From DASWZN01 sp963841635 (GTDB lineage Bacteria > Acidobacteriota > Terriglobia > Bryobacterales > Bryobacteraceae), in contig CAWJDO010000002.1 of the NCBI GenBank assembly GCA_963841635.1, positions 496,001 to 560,000 of the forward strand: a stretch of 64,000 nucleotides of DNA, in the 5' to 3' direction. The notes beneath the pieces were generated by a model. It worked only from the letters and a program-made list of their open reading frames with translations. It ran no database searches and had not been told where the DNA came from. Below are positions 1-9,256 of the stretch, piece by piece. Numbering within the stretch: position 1 is the first letter of the stretch; each line of letters begins with the position of its first letter. A program made the position numbers and the translations under genes.

Positions 1-346
1 CCCATTCGTCGTGCCCGTAGTAGAAATTCTGCGCGCCGGCGGCGATGATCAGCGAATCGTAGAAATGGCGGGTGCCGTCGTCGAGAGCGAGCCAGCGCTC
101 GTCGGCGTTCAGATCGATGACGGCGCCCAGCAGCACGCGGGTGTTTTCCTGGCGGCCGAGCACGGCCCGCAACGGCGCCGCGATCTCTCCGGGCGATAGG
201 GCGCCCGTGGCCACCTGGTAGAGCAGCGGTTGGAACAGGTGGAAATTGCGGCGGTCGATGAGCAGGACGTCGGCCGGCGCCTTGCGCAGCGCCTTGGCCG
301 CATACAGGCCGCCGAAGCCCCCTCCGACGATGGCGACGCGATGCAT
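1..346 (-). CDS. NADH dehydrogenase-like FAD-dependent oxidoreductase, N-terminal part
   Basis: The first ~115 residues of a pyridine nucleotide-disulphide oxidoreductase fold protein, most like type II NADH:quinone oxidoreductase (NDH-2), a membrane-peripheral enzyme passing electrons from NADH to quinone. The start at 346 gives MHRVAIVGGGFGGLYAAK, the dinucleotide-binding GxGxxG motif for FAD right at the N terminus, followed by an acidic-end beta strand and the FHLFQPLLYQVATG segment typical of NDH-2. The 3' part lies outside the window, so the NADH site and the C-terminal membrane anchor cannot be checked. The next gene downstream on the other strand is a small membrane protein. NDH-2 is the best fit; a related sulfide:quinone reductase-like flavoprotein is the alternative. 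Confidence 0.85.
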   Translation of the reverse strand, partial: MHRVAIVGGGFGGLYAAKALRKAPADVLLIDRRNFHLFQPLLYQVATGALSPGEIAAPLRAVLGRQENTRVLLGAVIDLNADERWLALDDGTRHFYDSLIIAAGAQNFYYGHDEW

Positions 347-396
347 ACTCCTACTTCCAGCTTAAGGTAATTTGGAGACGGCGACGGGAGGCATGT

Positions 397-402
397 AAGG
401 AG
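397..402 (+). promoter_or_regulatory. Shine-Dalgarno for the 408 ORF
   Basis: AAGGAG lies five bases before the ATG at 408 and fixes the start of the small membrane protein. Confidence 0.7.
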
Positions 403-407
403 ATCCG

Positions 408-650
408 ATGAGTGTCGAAATGGCGCGCAGTATTCTGCTGTGGTGCACGGCGATTAACTATGCAGTGCTGACGATCTGGTTCCTGGTCCACGTGCTGGCG
501 CACGGGTGGCTGTGCGGGCTCTGGGGCAGGTGGTTCCGCTTGACGGAGGAGCAGTTCGACTCTATGACGTTCGGCGTCATGGCGCTGTACAAGGTGGGGG
601 TTCTGCTGTTCAATCTGGTGCCTTGGGTGGCGTTGTATGTGGCGAGGTGA
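408..650 (+). CDS. Small membrane protein, DUF6868-like
   Basis: An 80-residue protein with two hydrophobic segments, residues about 9-32 and 54-78, separated by a short loop rich in Trp and charged residues (GRWFRLTEEQFD). The layout matches the DUF6868 family of small bacterial inner-membrane proteins of unknown function, which I recognise from the WCTxINY and GRWFRL patterns. A good ribosome-binding site precedes the ATG. It is divergent from the flavoprotein gene and convergent with the helicase gene, whose stop lies 13 bases away. No biochemical role can be assigned. Confidence 0.8.
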   Translation: MSVEMARSILLWCTAINYAVLTIWFLVHVLAHGWLCGLWGRWFRLTEEQFDSMTFGVMALYKVGVLLFNLVPWVALYVAR

Positions 651-654
651 GGGC

Positions 655-680
655 GCGCTCCCTCACGGTCGCGGTTCGGT
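655..680 (-). repeat. Dispersed repeat copy providing the helicase stop codon
   Basis: Read on the minus strand this is ACCGAACCGCGACCGTGAGG plus GAGCGC, the same motif that is tandemly repeated at 25385-25560 and found degenerate at 39959-39986. Its TGA is the stop codon of the helicase, so the last five helicase residues (TEPRP) are encoded by the repeat. Confidence 0.75.
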
Positions 681-3014
681 GGTGAGGGCCGCCAGGATGC
701 GGGCGGCGGCTTCTTTGCCGTGGTCGCCGATTTCGCCGACGGGGCCGACGCAACTGGGGCAGCCGGAGTCGCAGGGGCAGGCGCGAAGAAGTTCCGCCGC
801 GTGCGCGATCAGCTTGTCCACCATCTTGAAGAGCGGCGCGCTCTGACCGATGCCTCCTGCGTAGGAATCGTACAGATACAGGTCCGGCTGCCAGGTGGTT
901 AGACCGCTCGCGATGTTCTCGCCGAACGAGACGCCGAGGTCGCGGGGATCCGCCATCAGCAGGAAAGCCGCCGCGGTACGCAGGACGTTGCCGAGACCGG
1001 TCAGGCCGTTCTGCTTCTCCGTGGGGCCCAGGTCAGGAAACAGCGCCATGAAGGATTCGGGGAATGTCAGCCAGAACGCGGTGGTGTGCATTTCCTGTTC
1101 GGGCATCGACAGGTTGCCCGCGCCGATGTTTTCGTTGGTGTAGAACTTGATCTTCTTGAAGCCGACGATCTGGCGGTTGACGCGCACATCTCCGTGGGCC
1201 GCGCGCGCGCCGGCCAGCGGCGCGGTGTCGAACTCTTCGAGCACCTTCACCTGGGTGTAGTCGATGGCGTCCGTATAGTAATCGCTCTCGACACGGCGGA
1301 CGTAGGCCTTCCGCCCTTCGTAATCGAACTTCTCCACTTGGTATTGGCGCGCTTCGTGCAGATAGATGGCCTTCTCGTGCAGCGTGGTGAGCGCGGAGGG
1401 GAAATCGACTTCGGCGATTACCTGCGGCTCGCCTGTCGTATCCACCACGACGAAGTTGTCGCTAGTGATGGAGCGCAGGCTGATGGCGTCGGCCGGGTAG
1501 GTGTCGGAGGTCCAGTGCCAGGCGCCGGCGGAGTGGTGCAGCAGGCCCAACTCGTCGAGGAACGCGCAGAGCTCCGCCGTATCGTGGCGGCCGAACTTCT
1601 CGCCGTCGCGGATGGGCAACTCGAAGGCGGCGCACTTCAGGTGGTTGATGAGGATCTCGACGTTGTCCGGGTTGATGTGCGCCTGCTCGGGCGAGGAGCC
1701 GAAGAAGTAGTCGGGATGCTCGATGATGTACTGGTCGAGCGGGGCGCTCGAAGCCACGAGCACCGCGGCCGAAGTCGATTGCCGGCGTCCGGAGCGGCCC
1801 GCGCGCTGCCAGGTGGAGGCAATGGTCCCCGGGTAGCCAGCCATGACCACCGCGTCGAGCGAGCCGATATCGATTCCCAGTTCGAGCGCGTTGGTAGCCA
1901 CCACGCAGCGGACATCGGCCTCGCGCAGTTTGCGCTCGATCTCGCGGCGCTCGCGCGGCAGGTATCCACCGCGGTAGCCGCGCACGGCGTCCGGGCCGGC
2001 GGGCAGGCGCGAGGCGGCATCCTTCAAATATGTGACCAGGACCTCGGTGGCGAGGCGGTTGTTGGCAAAGACGAGGGTCTGCAGGCGGTTCTCGAGGAAC
2101 TCCAGGGCGACGCGCTTCGATTCCTGCAGGTAGCTGCGGCGGATGCCCAGCGCGCGGTTCACGTAGGGCGGGTTGTAGAAGATGAAGTACTTCTCGCCCG
2201 AGGGCGCGCCGTTGCGCGCGACCAGATCGAAAGGCTCGCCCGCCAGCGCTTCGGCCAGTTCGCGCGGATTGGCGATGGTGGCGGAGGAGCAGATGAACTG
2301 CGGCTTCGAACCGTAGAATTCGCAGATGCGCTTCAGCCGGCGGACGACGTTGGCCACGTGGCTGCCATAAACTCCGCGGCAGTAGTGCAGCTCGTCGATG
2401 ATGAAGTAGCGCAGGTTCTCGAACAGCTTGGCCCACTTGGTGTGATGCGGCAGAATGCCGGCGTGCAGCATGTCGGGGTTGGTGAGGACGATGTTGGCGC
2501 GCTCGCGGATGGCCTTGCGCGCGTCCTGCGGCGTGTCGCCGTCGTAAGTGAAGGCGCGCAGGTCTGAGCCCGCCGCGTCGAGGGCCTGCTGCATTTCGTG
2601 GAGCTGGTCTTCGGCCAGCGCCTTGGTGGGGAACAGGTAGACGGCGCGGGCGGTGGGGTCCTCCATCAGGCGGTTCAGCACCGGCAGGTTGTAGCAGAGC
2701 GTCTTGCCGCTGGCCGTGGGGGTGACGACCACGGTGTTCTTTCCGGCGGCGACCAGGTCGAACGCGGCGGCCTGATGGCTGTAGAGGCGGGTGACGCCCT
2801 GGCGCGCGAGCGCGTCGCGCAACTTGGGGTGGACGGCGTCAGGCACAGGCGCGTAGTCACCGGGCGCGGCGGGCTGGTAGTGGATGGCGCGGATGACGGA
2901 GTCGGGCCTCAGACGGAGGTTCTCGAATCGGGCCAGCGCGACGTTGAGGCCGGTGGGGTGGGCGAGACCGAGTTCGGGGGGTTCGGGGAAGCTTAGCGTC
3001 AGGTTCTCAGACAT
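663..3014 (-). CDS. DEAD/DEAH-box helicase with C-terminal zinc-binding domain (MrfA/YprA-like)
   Basis: A 783-residue superfamily 2 DNA helicase. Motif I TPTASGKT is at residues 98-105, motif II DELH at 207-210, motif III-like SSAT near 243-246 and motif VI QRAGRSGRR at 403-411. The C terminus carries a DUF1998-type domain ending in a Cys cluster (CPCDSGCPSC) that would bind zinc. This combination is that of Bacillus MrfA, a 3'-5' helicase acting in repair of crosslinked DNA; a DNA-repair role here is inferred from that family. The frame stays open upstream to 3419 but the start at 3014 gives the family-like N terminus MSENLTL and leaves room for the divergent gene at 3100. The stop codon lies inside a dispersed repeat. 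Confidence 0.88.
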   Translation of the reverse strand: MSENLTLSFPEPPELGLAHPTGLNVALARFENLRLRPDSVIRAIHYQPAAPGDYAPVPDAVHPKLRDALARQGVTRLYSHQAAAFDLVAAGKNTVVVTPTASGKTLCYNLPVLNRLMEDPTARAVYLFPTKALAEDQLHEMQQALDAAGSDLRAFTYDGDTPQDARKAIRERANIVLTNPDMLHAGILPHHTKWAKLFENLRYFIIDELHYCRGVYGSHVANVVRRLKRICEFYGSKPQFICSSATIANPRELAEALAGEPFDLVARNGAPSGEKYFIFYNPPYVNRALGIRRSYLQESKRVALEFLENRLQTLVFANNRLATEVLVTYLKDAASRLPAGPDAVRGYRGGYLPRERREIERKLREADVRCVVATNALELGIDIGSLDAVVMAGYPGTIASTWQRAGRSGRRQSTSAAVLVASSAPLDQYIIEHPDYFFGSSPEQAHINPDNVEILINHLKCAAFELPIRDGEKFGRHDTAELCAFLDELGLLHHSAGAWHWTSDTYPADAISLRSITSDNFVVVDTTGEPQVIAEVDFPSALTTLHEKAIYLHEARQYQVEKFDYEGRKAYVRRVESDYYTDAIDYTQVKVLEEFDTAPLAGARAAHGDVRVNRQIVGFKKIKFYTNENIGAGNLSMPEQEMHTTAFWLTFPESFMALFPDLGPTEKQNGLTGLGNVLRTAAAFLLMADPRDLGVSFGENIASGLTTWQPDLYLYDSYAGGIGQSAPLFKMVDKLIAHAAELLRACPCDSGCPSCVGPVGEIGDHGKEAAARILAALTTEPRP

Positions 3015-3099
3015 TTTCTTCGCCTTTTGTTTGCTCCAGTATAACCCGGCTCGAGGGCCGGGGGACAGGGAATTTCGGGCTGGGGTATGCTTGGGATCG

Positions 3100-6000
3100 A
3101 TGATCAGCCGACGCCGGTTTCTTGCCAGTTCCGCCGCAGTTCTAGCCGCGCGTGGGCAGACGCCGTCTCCGGCCCCGGAGCACGTCGCCGTGTTCTGGGA
3201 GGCCGGATTCCCGGCGGTGGACATCGCGGCGATCGAGAAGGGGGCGTTCGAGGTGCTCGCTGTTTCGTTCGTGGGCGAAACTGAACTGGCGCATCTGGAC
3301 CGGGACAGCCTGCTGATCACCCCGTACGGCTCCGCGTTTCCGAAAGCGGGCTGGAAGCACATTCTCGAGCATCTGCAGCAAGGAGGGAACTGGCTGAACC
3401 TGGGTGGCGTACCGCTCACAGTGCCGGTGGTTCGCGAGGCGGGTGGGTGGCGGCAGGAAATCCGGCAGACTGCGTATCACAAGGCGCTCTCCATCACGCA
3501 GTCGTTCGCCGTGCCGGCGAGCCGGATCGCGTCTTACAAGGGCTTGGGCGGATTCCACGCGGAGGAAGTTTACGAGCTGTATCTGCGGCTGACTTCGACG
3601 CGGGACAATCCGGCGGAGATCGGCACGGCGGGCATGCGCGACGCGACGATGCGGGCGCTGGCCCACGGGCTCGACGCGAAGGGCTGGCCGGTGGCGGCGC
3701 CGTTCGTCCAGATCGACAGGCTCGAGGAGCCGTTCGCGGGCGGGCGTTGGGTGCTGGCCAACCTGAAGGGGTCGGTCTCAGCGGAGACGGTCTGGACGCT
3801 GGCGGCGATTGCGGGCGAAGGCGCCTCGGAGTTCGAGGTGCGTCCCAGCTTCGCCTGCTATTACGGCCAGGAACTGCCATCGTTCACCGTGCGGCTCAAA
3901 CGGCCGCGCGGAGACGCGCAGCCGTTCGCCCTGCAGCAGTGCGACCTGGAGATCCGCGACGACGCCGGGATGACAGTCATGAAGTTGCAGGCGCCGCTCA
4001 CGGCCTCGTCGATCCTGGCGATGGGCTCCGCGGAGGCTCCGCTGGGCTGGCCCACGCTGGTTCCCGGACTCTATCGCGTGGAGGCGAGCCTGGGCGGGCT
4101 GCGCTGCCAGACCGGCTTCCAGGTCGCGCATGGCCCCGGCGCCGAGGGCGGCAAGCCGTTCACCGCCAGCCGCGACTACCTGCTGCGCGACGGCCGGCCG
4201 TATGTGATCAGTGGCACCACTTACATGGCCGCGGACGCACAGCGGAAATTCCTGTTGGAGCCGAACGCCGCGCTGTGGGACCGCGACTTCGTCGAGATGA
4301 AACGCGCCGGGGTGAACGTGGTCCGAACCGGGATCTGGACCGGCTGGAGACAGATCATGCCCGAGGTCGGCCGCGTCGACGAAGGATGCCTGCGGGCGTT
4401 CGACGCGTTTCTACAGGCCGCGCGACGCCGCGAGATCGCGGTCATCTTCAACCTGTTCGCGTTCTTCCCTGAGATGTGGGGCGGCGAGAATCCGTACCTC
4501 GATCCGCGCGCCCTCGCGGCGCAGAAAGAATTCGTGTTCCAGTTCGCCATGCGCGCCGACAGGGCCGACGATCTCACCTGGGACCTGATCAACGAGCCTT
4601 CTTTCAGTTCGCCCGCGCACCCGTTCAGCTGCCGGCCCAACTACGACCAGCACGAGCGCAAGGCATGGCGGGAGTGGCTGGCGGTGCGGTATCCGGACGA
4701 GACGAAGCTCCAGGAAATCTGGGGGCTGACGTCTCTGGACGCGATCGATCTGCCTGCGCTCGCGGACTTCACCGACACCGACATTTTCGAACGGACGACG
4801 CGGCCGCTCGCGGTGCTCGAATACAGGCTGTTCGCGCAGGAGATGTTCAACCACTGGGTGACGGAGATCTCGGCGGCGATCCGCGCCAACGGGAACCGGC
4901 ATCAACTCATCACGGTGGGCCAGGACGAGGGCGGACTGGCTCCCCAGCCGAGCCCGCTGTTCCACGATGCGGTGGTGGATTTCACGTGCGTCCACAACTG
5001 GTGGCTGAACGACGATCTGCTGTGGGACAGCGTGCTGACCAAATCGCCGTCGAAGCCGAACCTGGTGGAAGAGTCGGGCATCATGTTCTACGAAACGATG
5101 CGCCGCACGCCGGGCCGGACGGAAGAAGGGGCGCGGAACCTGCTCGAGCGGAAGATCGCGTTCGCCATGGGCGCGGATGGCGCGGGGTTCGTGCAGTGGC
5201 TGTGGAACACGAACAGCTACATCGCCAACGACAACGAAGCGAGCATCGGGTTCTTTCGCGCCGATGGGACGGCCAAACCGGAGCTGGAGCCGTTCCGCGC
5301 GATGGCGGCGTTCTGGCGCCTCCACGGCGATCTGCTGGTTGGAAAGCGACTGGAGGACGTGGTCCTGGTGGTGCCGCAGTCGCACCTGTTTTCGGTTCGC
5401 GACTTCGCGACCCAGGCGACCAGGCGCTCGGTTCGGGTGATGGGCTATGAGTGCCTGACGGCGATGCGGGCGGCGGGCGAGTACGCGCTCGAGCACAAGT
5501 TCACGCCCGCCAAGCTGATCGTTCTGCCGTGTCCCCAGGTGCTGACCGGGTCGGCATGGAAAGTGCTGGCAGAAGCGGTGCAGAAGGGCGCGACGCTGCT
5601 GATCTGCGGGGTGATCGATCGGGACGAGCACTGGATTCCGGTGGAGCGGCTAGGCCTTCGAGCGGCGATTGCGCCGGTGGCGGAGGAGGAGACGCTGCGC
5701 ATCGATGGGGCGGACGTGCGGGTTGCGTTTCACGGAGAAAGCTTCCAGCGCATTGAGAAGGCCGTGGTGGGGGGCGAAGAGCGGGCGGAGGTGCGAACCA
5801 TCCCGATGGGTGCGGGCAAGGTGATCTGGTGCCCGCTGCCGCTGGAGGTGGGGTCGGAGAGCGCTCCGGTCGCGGCCCTCTACCGGCACGCTTTGAAGCA
5901 GGCTGGCGTGGCGCCGGTCTTCTCGGTCGCCAGCGCGGATCCATCGGTGCTGATCCGGCCCAGCGTTTTCGAGCACTGCGCGCTGTACACCATGATCTCG

Positions 6001-6144
6001 GAGGCGGGCGAGCACAAACGGCTGGTGGTGACGCACCTGGAAAACGGGGCGCAATTCACGGTCACGCTGCCGCCCCAGCGCGCCGCCCAGGTTCTCATGG
6101 ACCGGAAGAGCGGGCGGATTGTGGGTCAGTTGCTGCCGGAGTAG
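3100..6144 (+). CDS. Exported glycoside hydrolase, GH5/GH42-like
   Basis: A 1014-residue protein starting MISRRRFLASSAAVLAARG, a twin-arginine-type export signal. The first ~350 residues form beta-rich and N-terminal accessory regions; a TIM-barrel catalytic domain begins near residue 365 (LLRDGRPYVISGTTYM). The acid/base Glu is E499 in DLINEPS and the nucleophile is E657 or E658 in NLVEESG, the spacing expected of clan GH-A enzymes. The last ~200 residues resemble the beta-galactosidase trimerisation plus C-terminal domains. A substrate cannot be named; beta-galactoside or beta-mannoside hydrolysis outside the cytoplasm is plausible. It is divergent from the helicase gene with an 85-bp gap. 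The start at 3100 is chosen because it exposes the signal sequence. Confidence 0.75.
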   Translation: MISRRRFLASSAAVLAARGQTPSPAPEHVAVFWEAGFPAVDIAAIEKGAFEVLAVSFVGETELAHLDRDSLLITPYGSAFPKAGWKHILEHLQQGGNWLNLGGVPLTVPVVREAGGWRQEIRQTAYHKALSITQSFAVPASRIASYKGLGGFHAEEVYELYLRLTSTRDNPAEIGTAGMRDATMRALAHGLDAKGWPVAAPFVQIDRLEEPFAGGRWVLANLKGSVSAETVWTLAAIAGEGASEFEVRPSFACYYGQELPSFTVRLKRPRGDAQPFALQQCDLEIRDDAGMTVMKLQAPLTASSILAMGSAEAPLGWPTLVPGLYRVEASLGGLRCQTGFQVAHGPGAEGGKPFTASRDYLLRDGRPYVISGTTYMAADAQRKFLLEPNAALWDRDFVEMKRAGVNVVRTGIWTGWRQIMPEVGRVDEGCLRAFDAFLQAARRREIAVIFNLFAFFPEMWGGENPYLDPRALAAQKEFVFQFAMRADRADDLTWDLINEPSFSSPAHPFSCRPNYDQHERKAWREWLAVRYPDETKLQEIWGLTSLDAIDLPALADFTDTDIFERTTRPLAVLEYRLFAQEMFNHWVTEISAAIRANGNRHQLITVGQDEGGLAPQPSPLFHDAVVDFTCVHNWWLNDDLLWDSVLTKSPSKPNLVEESGIMFYETMRRTPGRTEEGARNLLERKIAFAMGADGAGFVQWLWNTNSYIANDNEASIGFFRADGTAKPELEPFRAMAAFWRLHGDLLVGKRLEDVVLVVPQSHLFSVRDFATQATRRSVRVMGYECLTAMRAAGEYALEHKFTPAKLIVLPCPQVLTGSAWKVLAEAVQKGATLLICGVIDRDEHWIPVERLGLRAAIAPVAEEETLRIDGADVRVAFHGESFQRIEKAVVGGEERAEVRTIPMGAGKVIWCPLPLEVGSESAPVAALYRHALKQAGVAPVFSVASADPSVLIRPSVFEHCALYTMISEAGEHKRLVVTHLENGAQFTVTLPPQRAAQVLMDRKSGRIVGQLLPE

Positions 6145-6288
6145 GGTTACCCCACGCCGGTTCCGAACAGGATCGTCCCAAAAACGGACACCCGCTGCGG
6201 GAGCGCGGCCTCGCCGATACCCTAAGTTCCCTGTTTTCATGAAGGCAGCGGTTGGTATCGGACGTGCGTAACTGAAACCGGTAATCAT

Positions 6289-7545
6289 ATGGACGTCCCA
6301 AGAAAATCAGCGGCGCGGAACAAGCGGATCCGGCAGATCGTAATCGGTGTTGTGGTTCTTGCCGCGGTCGGCGTGACGACGAAGGTTCTGGGCGGGCTGA
6401 AACCCGCCGCTCCCAGCGTGGAGCGGGCCCAGGTCTGGATGGACACGGTCAAGCGAGGGCCCATGCTGCGGCAGGTCCGCGGTCTGGGCACGCTGGTGCC
6501 GATCGACGGAGGCCTGGTTATCCCGGCCGAGACCGACGGCCGTGTCGATAAGCGGCTGGCGCTTCCCGGCACGATCGTGACGCCCGGCACCGTGCTGCTG
6601 GTTTTGAGCAACCCCGAGCTGGAGCAGGCCACCATCGACGCGGAATGGAAGGTGAAGGCCGCCGAGGCGGAGTTGAACAACCTGAAGGTGAAACTGCAGA
6701 GCGACCGGCTGACCCAAGAGTCGGCTGCGGCTACGGTGGCGACCGACGCCCACACCGCGAGGCTCGAGGCCGACCGGGATGCCGAGTTGAGCAAGTTCGG
6801 CCTTACCGCCGATATCCAGGCGAAGAAATCCGCCGCTACGGCCAGTGACCTGGAGAACCGGAACCAGATCGAGAAGAAGCGGCTGGAGATCGGCGTCGAA
6901 GCCGACCAGGCGCAACTCGCGGTCCAGCAGGCGACGGTGGAGCAGCTTCGCGCGCTGTGGCAATTAAAGAAGAGCCAAATCGAATCGATGCGCGTCAAAG
7001 CGGGTGTGTCCGGCGTTTTGCAGCAGGTGCCGGTGGATGTTGGGCAGCGTGTGGCCGCGGGGGCGATCCTGGCACGGGTGGTTCAGCCGGAGAAGCTGAA
7101 GGCCGAGCTGAAGATCCCGGAGACGCAGGCCAAGGACGTCGCGATCGGGCAGGTGGCATCCGTCGATACGCGGAACGGCATCATTGAAGGCCACGTGTCG
7201 CGCATCGACCCGGCGGCCGTCAATGGCACGGTTACGGTGGATGTGAAACTGGAAGGCGCGCTGCCTCCGGGGGCGCGGCCGGATTTGAGCGTGGATGGGA
7301 CCATCGAGATCGAAAGGCTGACGGATGTGCTGTACGTGGGCCGGCCGACTTTCGGGCAGCCCAACAGCCAGATCAGCCTCTTCCGGCTGGATGGGGATGG
7401 AAAGGGCGCGACCCGCGCGCAGGTGAAGCTGGGACGCAGCTCGGTGAACACGATCGAGATTCTGGACGGTCTGCGGATTGGCGACCAGGTGATCCTGTCC
7501 GACATGTCCGCGTGGGATGCGCATGACCGCATCCGGTTGAACTAG
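6289..7545 (+). CDS. Periplasmic adaptor (HlyD/MacA-like) of an efflux or export system
   Basis: A 418-residue membrane fusion protein. Residues about 16-35 form one transmembrane anchor; then comes a split lipoyl/barrel-sandwich domain interrupted by a long alpha-helical hairpin rich in Glu, Lys and Gln (about residues 115-230), then a beta-barrel domain with the second lipoyl half (GVLQQVPVDVGQRVAAGAIL). It would bridge an inner-membrane transporter to the outer membrane. The ABC ATPase gene follows 81 bases later in the same direction, so the pair resembles MacA-MacB, but no permease gene follows. The start shown gives a short basic N terminus before the membrane anchor; I see no strong ribosome-binding site. 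Confidence 0.88.
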   Translation: MDVPRKSAARNKRIRQIVIGVVVLAAVGVTTKVLGGLKPAAPSVERAQVWMDTVKRGPMLRQVRGLGTLVPIDGGLVIPAETDGRVDKRLALPGTIVTPGTVLLVLSNPELEQATIDAEWKVKAAEAELNNLKVKLQSDRLTQESAAATVATDAHTARLEADRDAELSKFGLTADIQAKKSAATASDLENRNQIEKKRLEIGVEADQAQLAVQQATVEQLRALWQLKKSQIESMRVKAGVSGVLQQVPVDVGQRVAAGAILARVVQPEKLKAELKIPETQAKDVAIGQVASVDTRNGIIEGHVSRIDPAAVNGTVTVDVKLEGALPPGARPDLSVDGTIEIERLTDVLYVGRPTFGQPNSQISLFRLDGDGKGATRAQVKLGRSSVNTIEILDGLRIGDQVILSDMSAWDAHDRIRLN

Positions 7546-7612
7546 GTTTTCGCAGTTGCGTCCGGGAGCGGATGCGTTATTGCTTATGACGGTTCTGTTC
7601 TAGACTAATTTT

Positions 7613-7620
7613 GCGAGGAG
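7613..7620 (+). promoter_or_regulatory. Shine-Dalgarno for the ABC ATPase gene
   Basis: GCGAGGAG ends six bases before the ATG at 7627 and supports that start. Confidence 0.6.
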
Positions 7621-7626
7621 TGCTCT

Positions 7627-8339
<713 letters not shown>

Positions 8340-8343
<4 letters not shown>

Positions 8344-8618
8344 GCTGGTTGCTGACTGGCGCGGCGGATCTCCTCCCGGACGACCCGCCGCACGGTTTCT
8401 TCCAGTGGTTCCCTGGCGCGGGCGATGTATTGACGAAGAGCGTCGTTGATCAGGCTCTGGTAATTGCCGCCGCCTGCTTCGTCGACTTGCGTACGGAACC
8501 AGCCCAGGATGTCCTCATCGAGGCGGATAGTGATCCTGGTCTTACCCTTCGGCACGGGGATGACCGGGCCCCGCTTGGCCTTGGAGAAATCATATTCGCG
8601 CTTCATGGCTTTCCTCAT
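8340..8618 (-). CDS. brnA: BrnA-family antitoxin
   Basis: A 92-residue protein (88 if the second Met at 8606, giving MKREYDF, is used) matching BrnA, the ribbon-helix-helix DNA-binding antitoxin of BrnT/BrnA type II systems. The family hallmark KGKTRITIRLDEDILGWF is present, followed by the helical toxin-binding tail. Its cognate toxin gene immediately upstream survives only as a 43-codon internal-deletion remnant whose 3' end overlaps this gene. A near-palindrome upstream of the remnant is a likely BrnA operator. An intact antitoxin without its toxin may be a relic or may neutralise a toxin elsewhere. Confidence 0.88.
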
Positions 8619-8721
8619 AGCGGCGCCGCTCTCTTGCGGTCGCCTTCCTTGCCGAGATCAGTCGGACACGCTCGCGACGAACCGAACTTCCATGCTTGCC
8701 GGGATCCCACCCCGTCATCAT
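8590..8721 (-). pseudogene. brnT: BrnT toxin remnant with internal deletion
   Basis: A 43-codon frame reads MMTGWDPGKHGSS, then RVRLISARKATARERRRYEE and a short tail. The first part matches the very start of BrnT (WDP...KHG) and the second part matches its extreme C terminus (RLISAR.A...ER..YEE). The ~45 residues between, which hold most of the RNase fold, are missing with the frame kept. The stop overlaps the start of brnA, the normal toxin-antitoxin gene arrangement. I infer an in-frame deletion that inactivated the toxin while leaving the promoter and the overlap with the antitoxin start in place. Confidence 0.7.
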
Positions 8722-8724
8722 GTA

Positions 8725-8738
8725 TGCACAATTGTACA
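8725..8738. promoter_or_regulatory. Near-palindromic candidate operator of the brnTA promoter
   Basis: TGCACAATTGTACA is a 14-bp inverted repeat with one mismatched pair, lying four bases upstream of the remnant toxin start. BrnA proteins autoregulate by binding a palindrome at their promoter, so this is the obvious candidate site; binding is inferred. Confidence 0.5.
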
Positions 8739-8763
8739 CCACCGTGACACCGAGGACGCGGAG
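8737..8763. repeat. Fragment of a dispersed CACCGAGGACGCGGAGG-type repeat
   Basis: ACACCACCGTGACACCGAGG and the following ACGCGGAGG form a motif whose spurious translation (HRDTEDAE) is familiar from many GC-rich genomes as a repetitive intergenic element. Only one copy is seen here. Confidence 0.4.
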
Positions 8764-8852
8764 GGTCGTGGATCGGGACGAGTGCTAGTGTTGTGTTTCC
8801 CAAGCAATGGCGCCTTCACACGGCGCTGAAAAAAGTCCAAGCACACAATTGA

Positions 8853-8926
8853 GCCGCCGATGAACGCCGATAAACGCCGATAACTCATTTGTTTCCTATC
8901 GGCGTTTATCTGCGTTCATCGGCGGC
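8853..8926. repeat. Large hairpin with 30-bp arms built of 10-bp units
   Basis: The left arm (8853-8882) and right arm (8897-8926) are reverse complements over 30 bp with one mismatch, separated by a 14-base loop. Each arm is three near-copies of a 10-bp unit (CGCCGATRAA). The right arm contains the stop region of the truncated HTH gene. The same architecture with a different unit recurs at 24131-24206. Confidence 0.85.
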
Positions 8927-9144
8927 TAATAATGTTTTGGACGTTCGCGGCATCGCGGGGCCAGCGCCTCTTCAAGTTTTGCGCGGAAACGTTTCACGCC
9001 GACGTCGTCGGGTAACACGACACGCCGCGTAGGCAGTTTCAGCTCGCCCTTGACGTGAGCGAGAATCTTCCTGGCGCTCTCCTCCAGTGCCAGGCCATGC
9101 GGCGTCCGCCACTTGGGTCCGGTCTTCGCATTGCGCAGGCTCAT
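8926..9144 (-). pseudogene. Truncated HTH (XRE) antitoxin-type regulator
   Basis: Seventy-two codons behind a strong Shine-Dalgarno (AAGGAGG, minus strand, 9154-9160). Residues about 10-50 (WRTPHGLALEESARKILAHV...LPTRRVVLPDDVGVKRFRAK) are the N-terminal extension and first helix lead-in of a family of XRE regulators that sit in HigBA/MqsRA-like toxin-antitoxin pairs. The helix-turn-helix proper, normally following as LSQxxFA, is absent; the frame jumps to LEEALAPRC and ends inside the hairpin repeat. I infer an internal deletion or repeat-associated truncation. No partner toxin gene is next to it. Similarity is from recall of the family, so the identity is moderate. Confidence 0.5.
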
Positions 9145-9256
9145 GGTGATCGCCCTCCTTACTATACGGCAGCGCCCGTACAGCGTCGCAACATCTGGAG
9201 CGTGGGCGCGATGGACGGTTGCTGCGTGTCAGCCGTTCCTGAGATATGGTGATCAT

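Noticed and set aside
1086..2567. Long open frame on the plus strand across the helicase gene
   Set aside because: Shadow frame of a GC-rich gene; no domain is recognisable and the antisense helicase has all its motifs.
9154..9185. Promoter for the truncated HTH gene (TATAGT on the minus strand)
   Set aside because: The implied transcript start would cut into the Shine-Dalgarno and the -35 spacing is 19, so it is not convincing.
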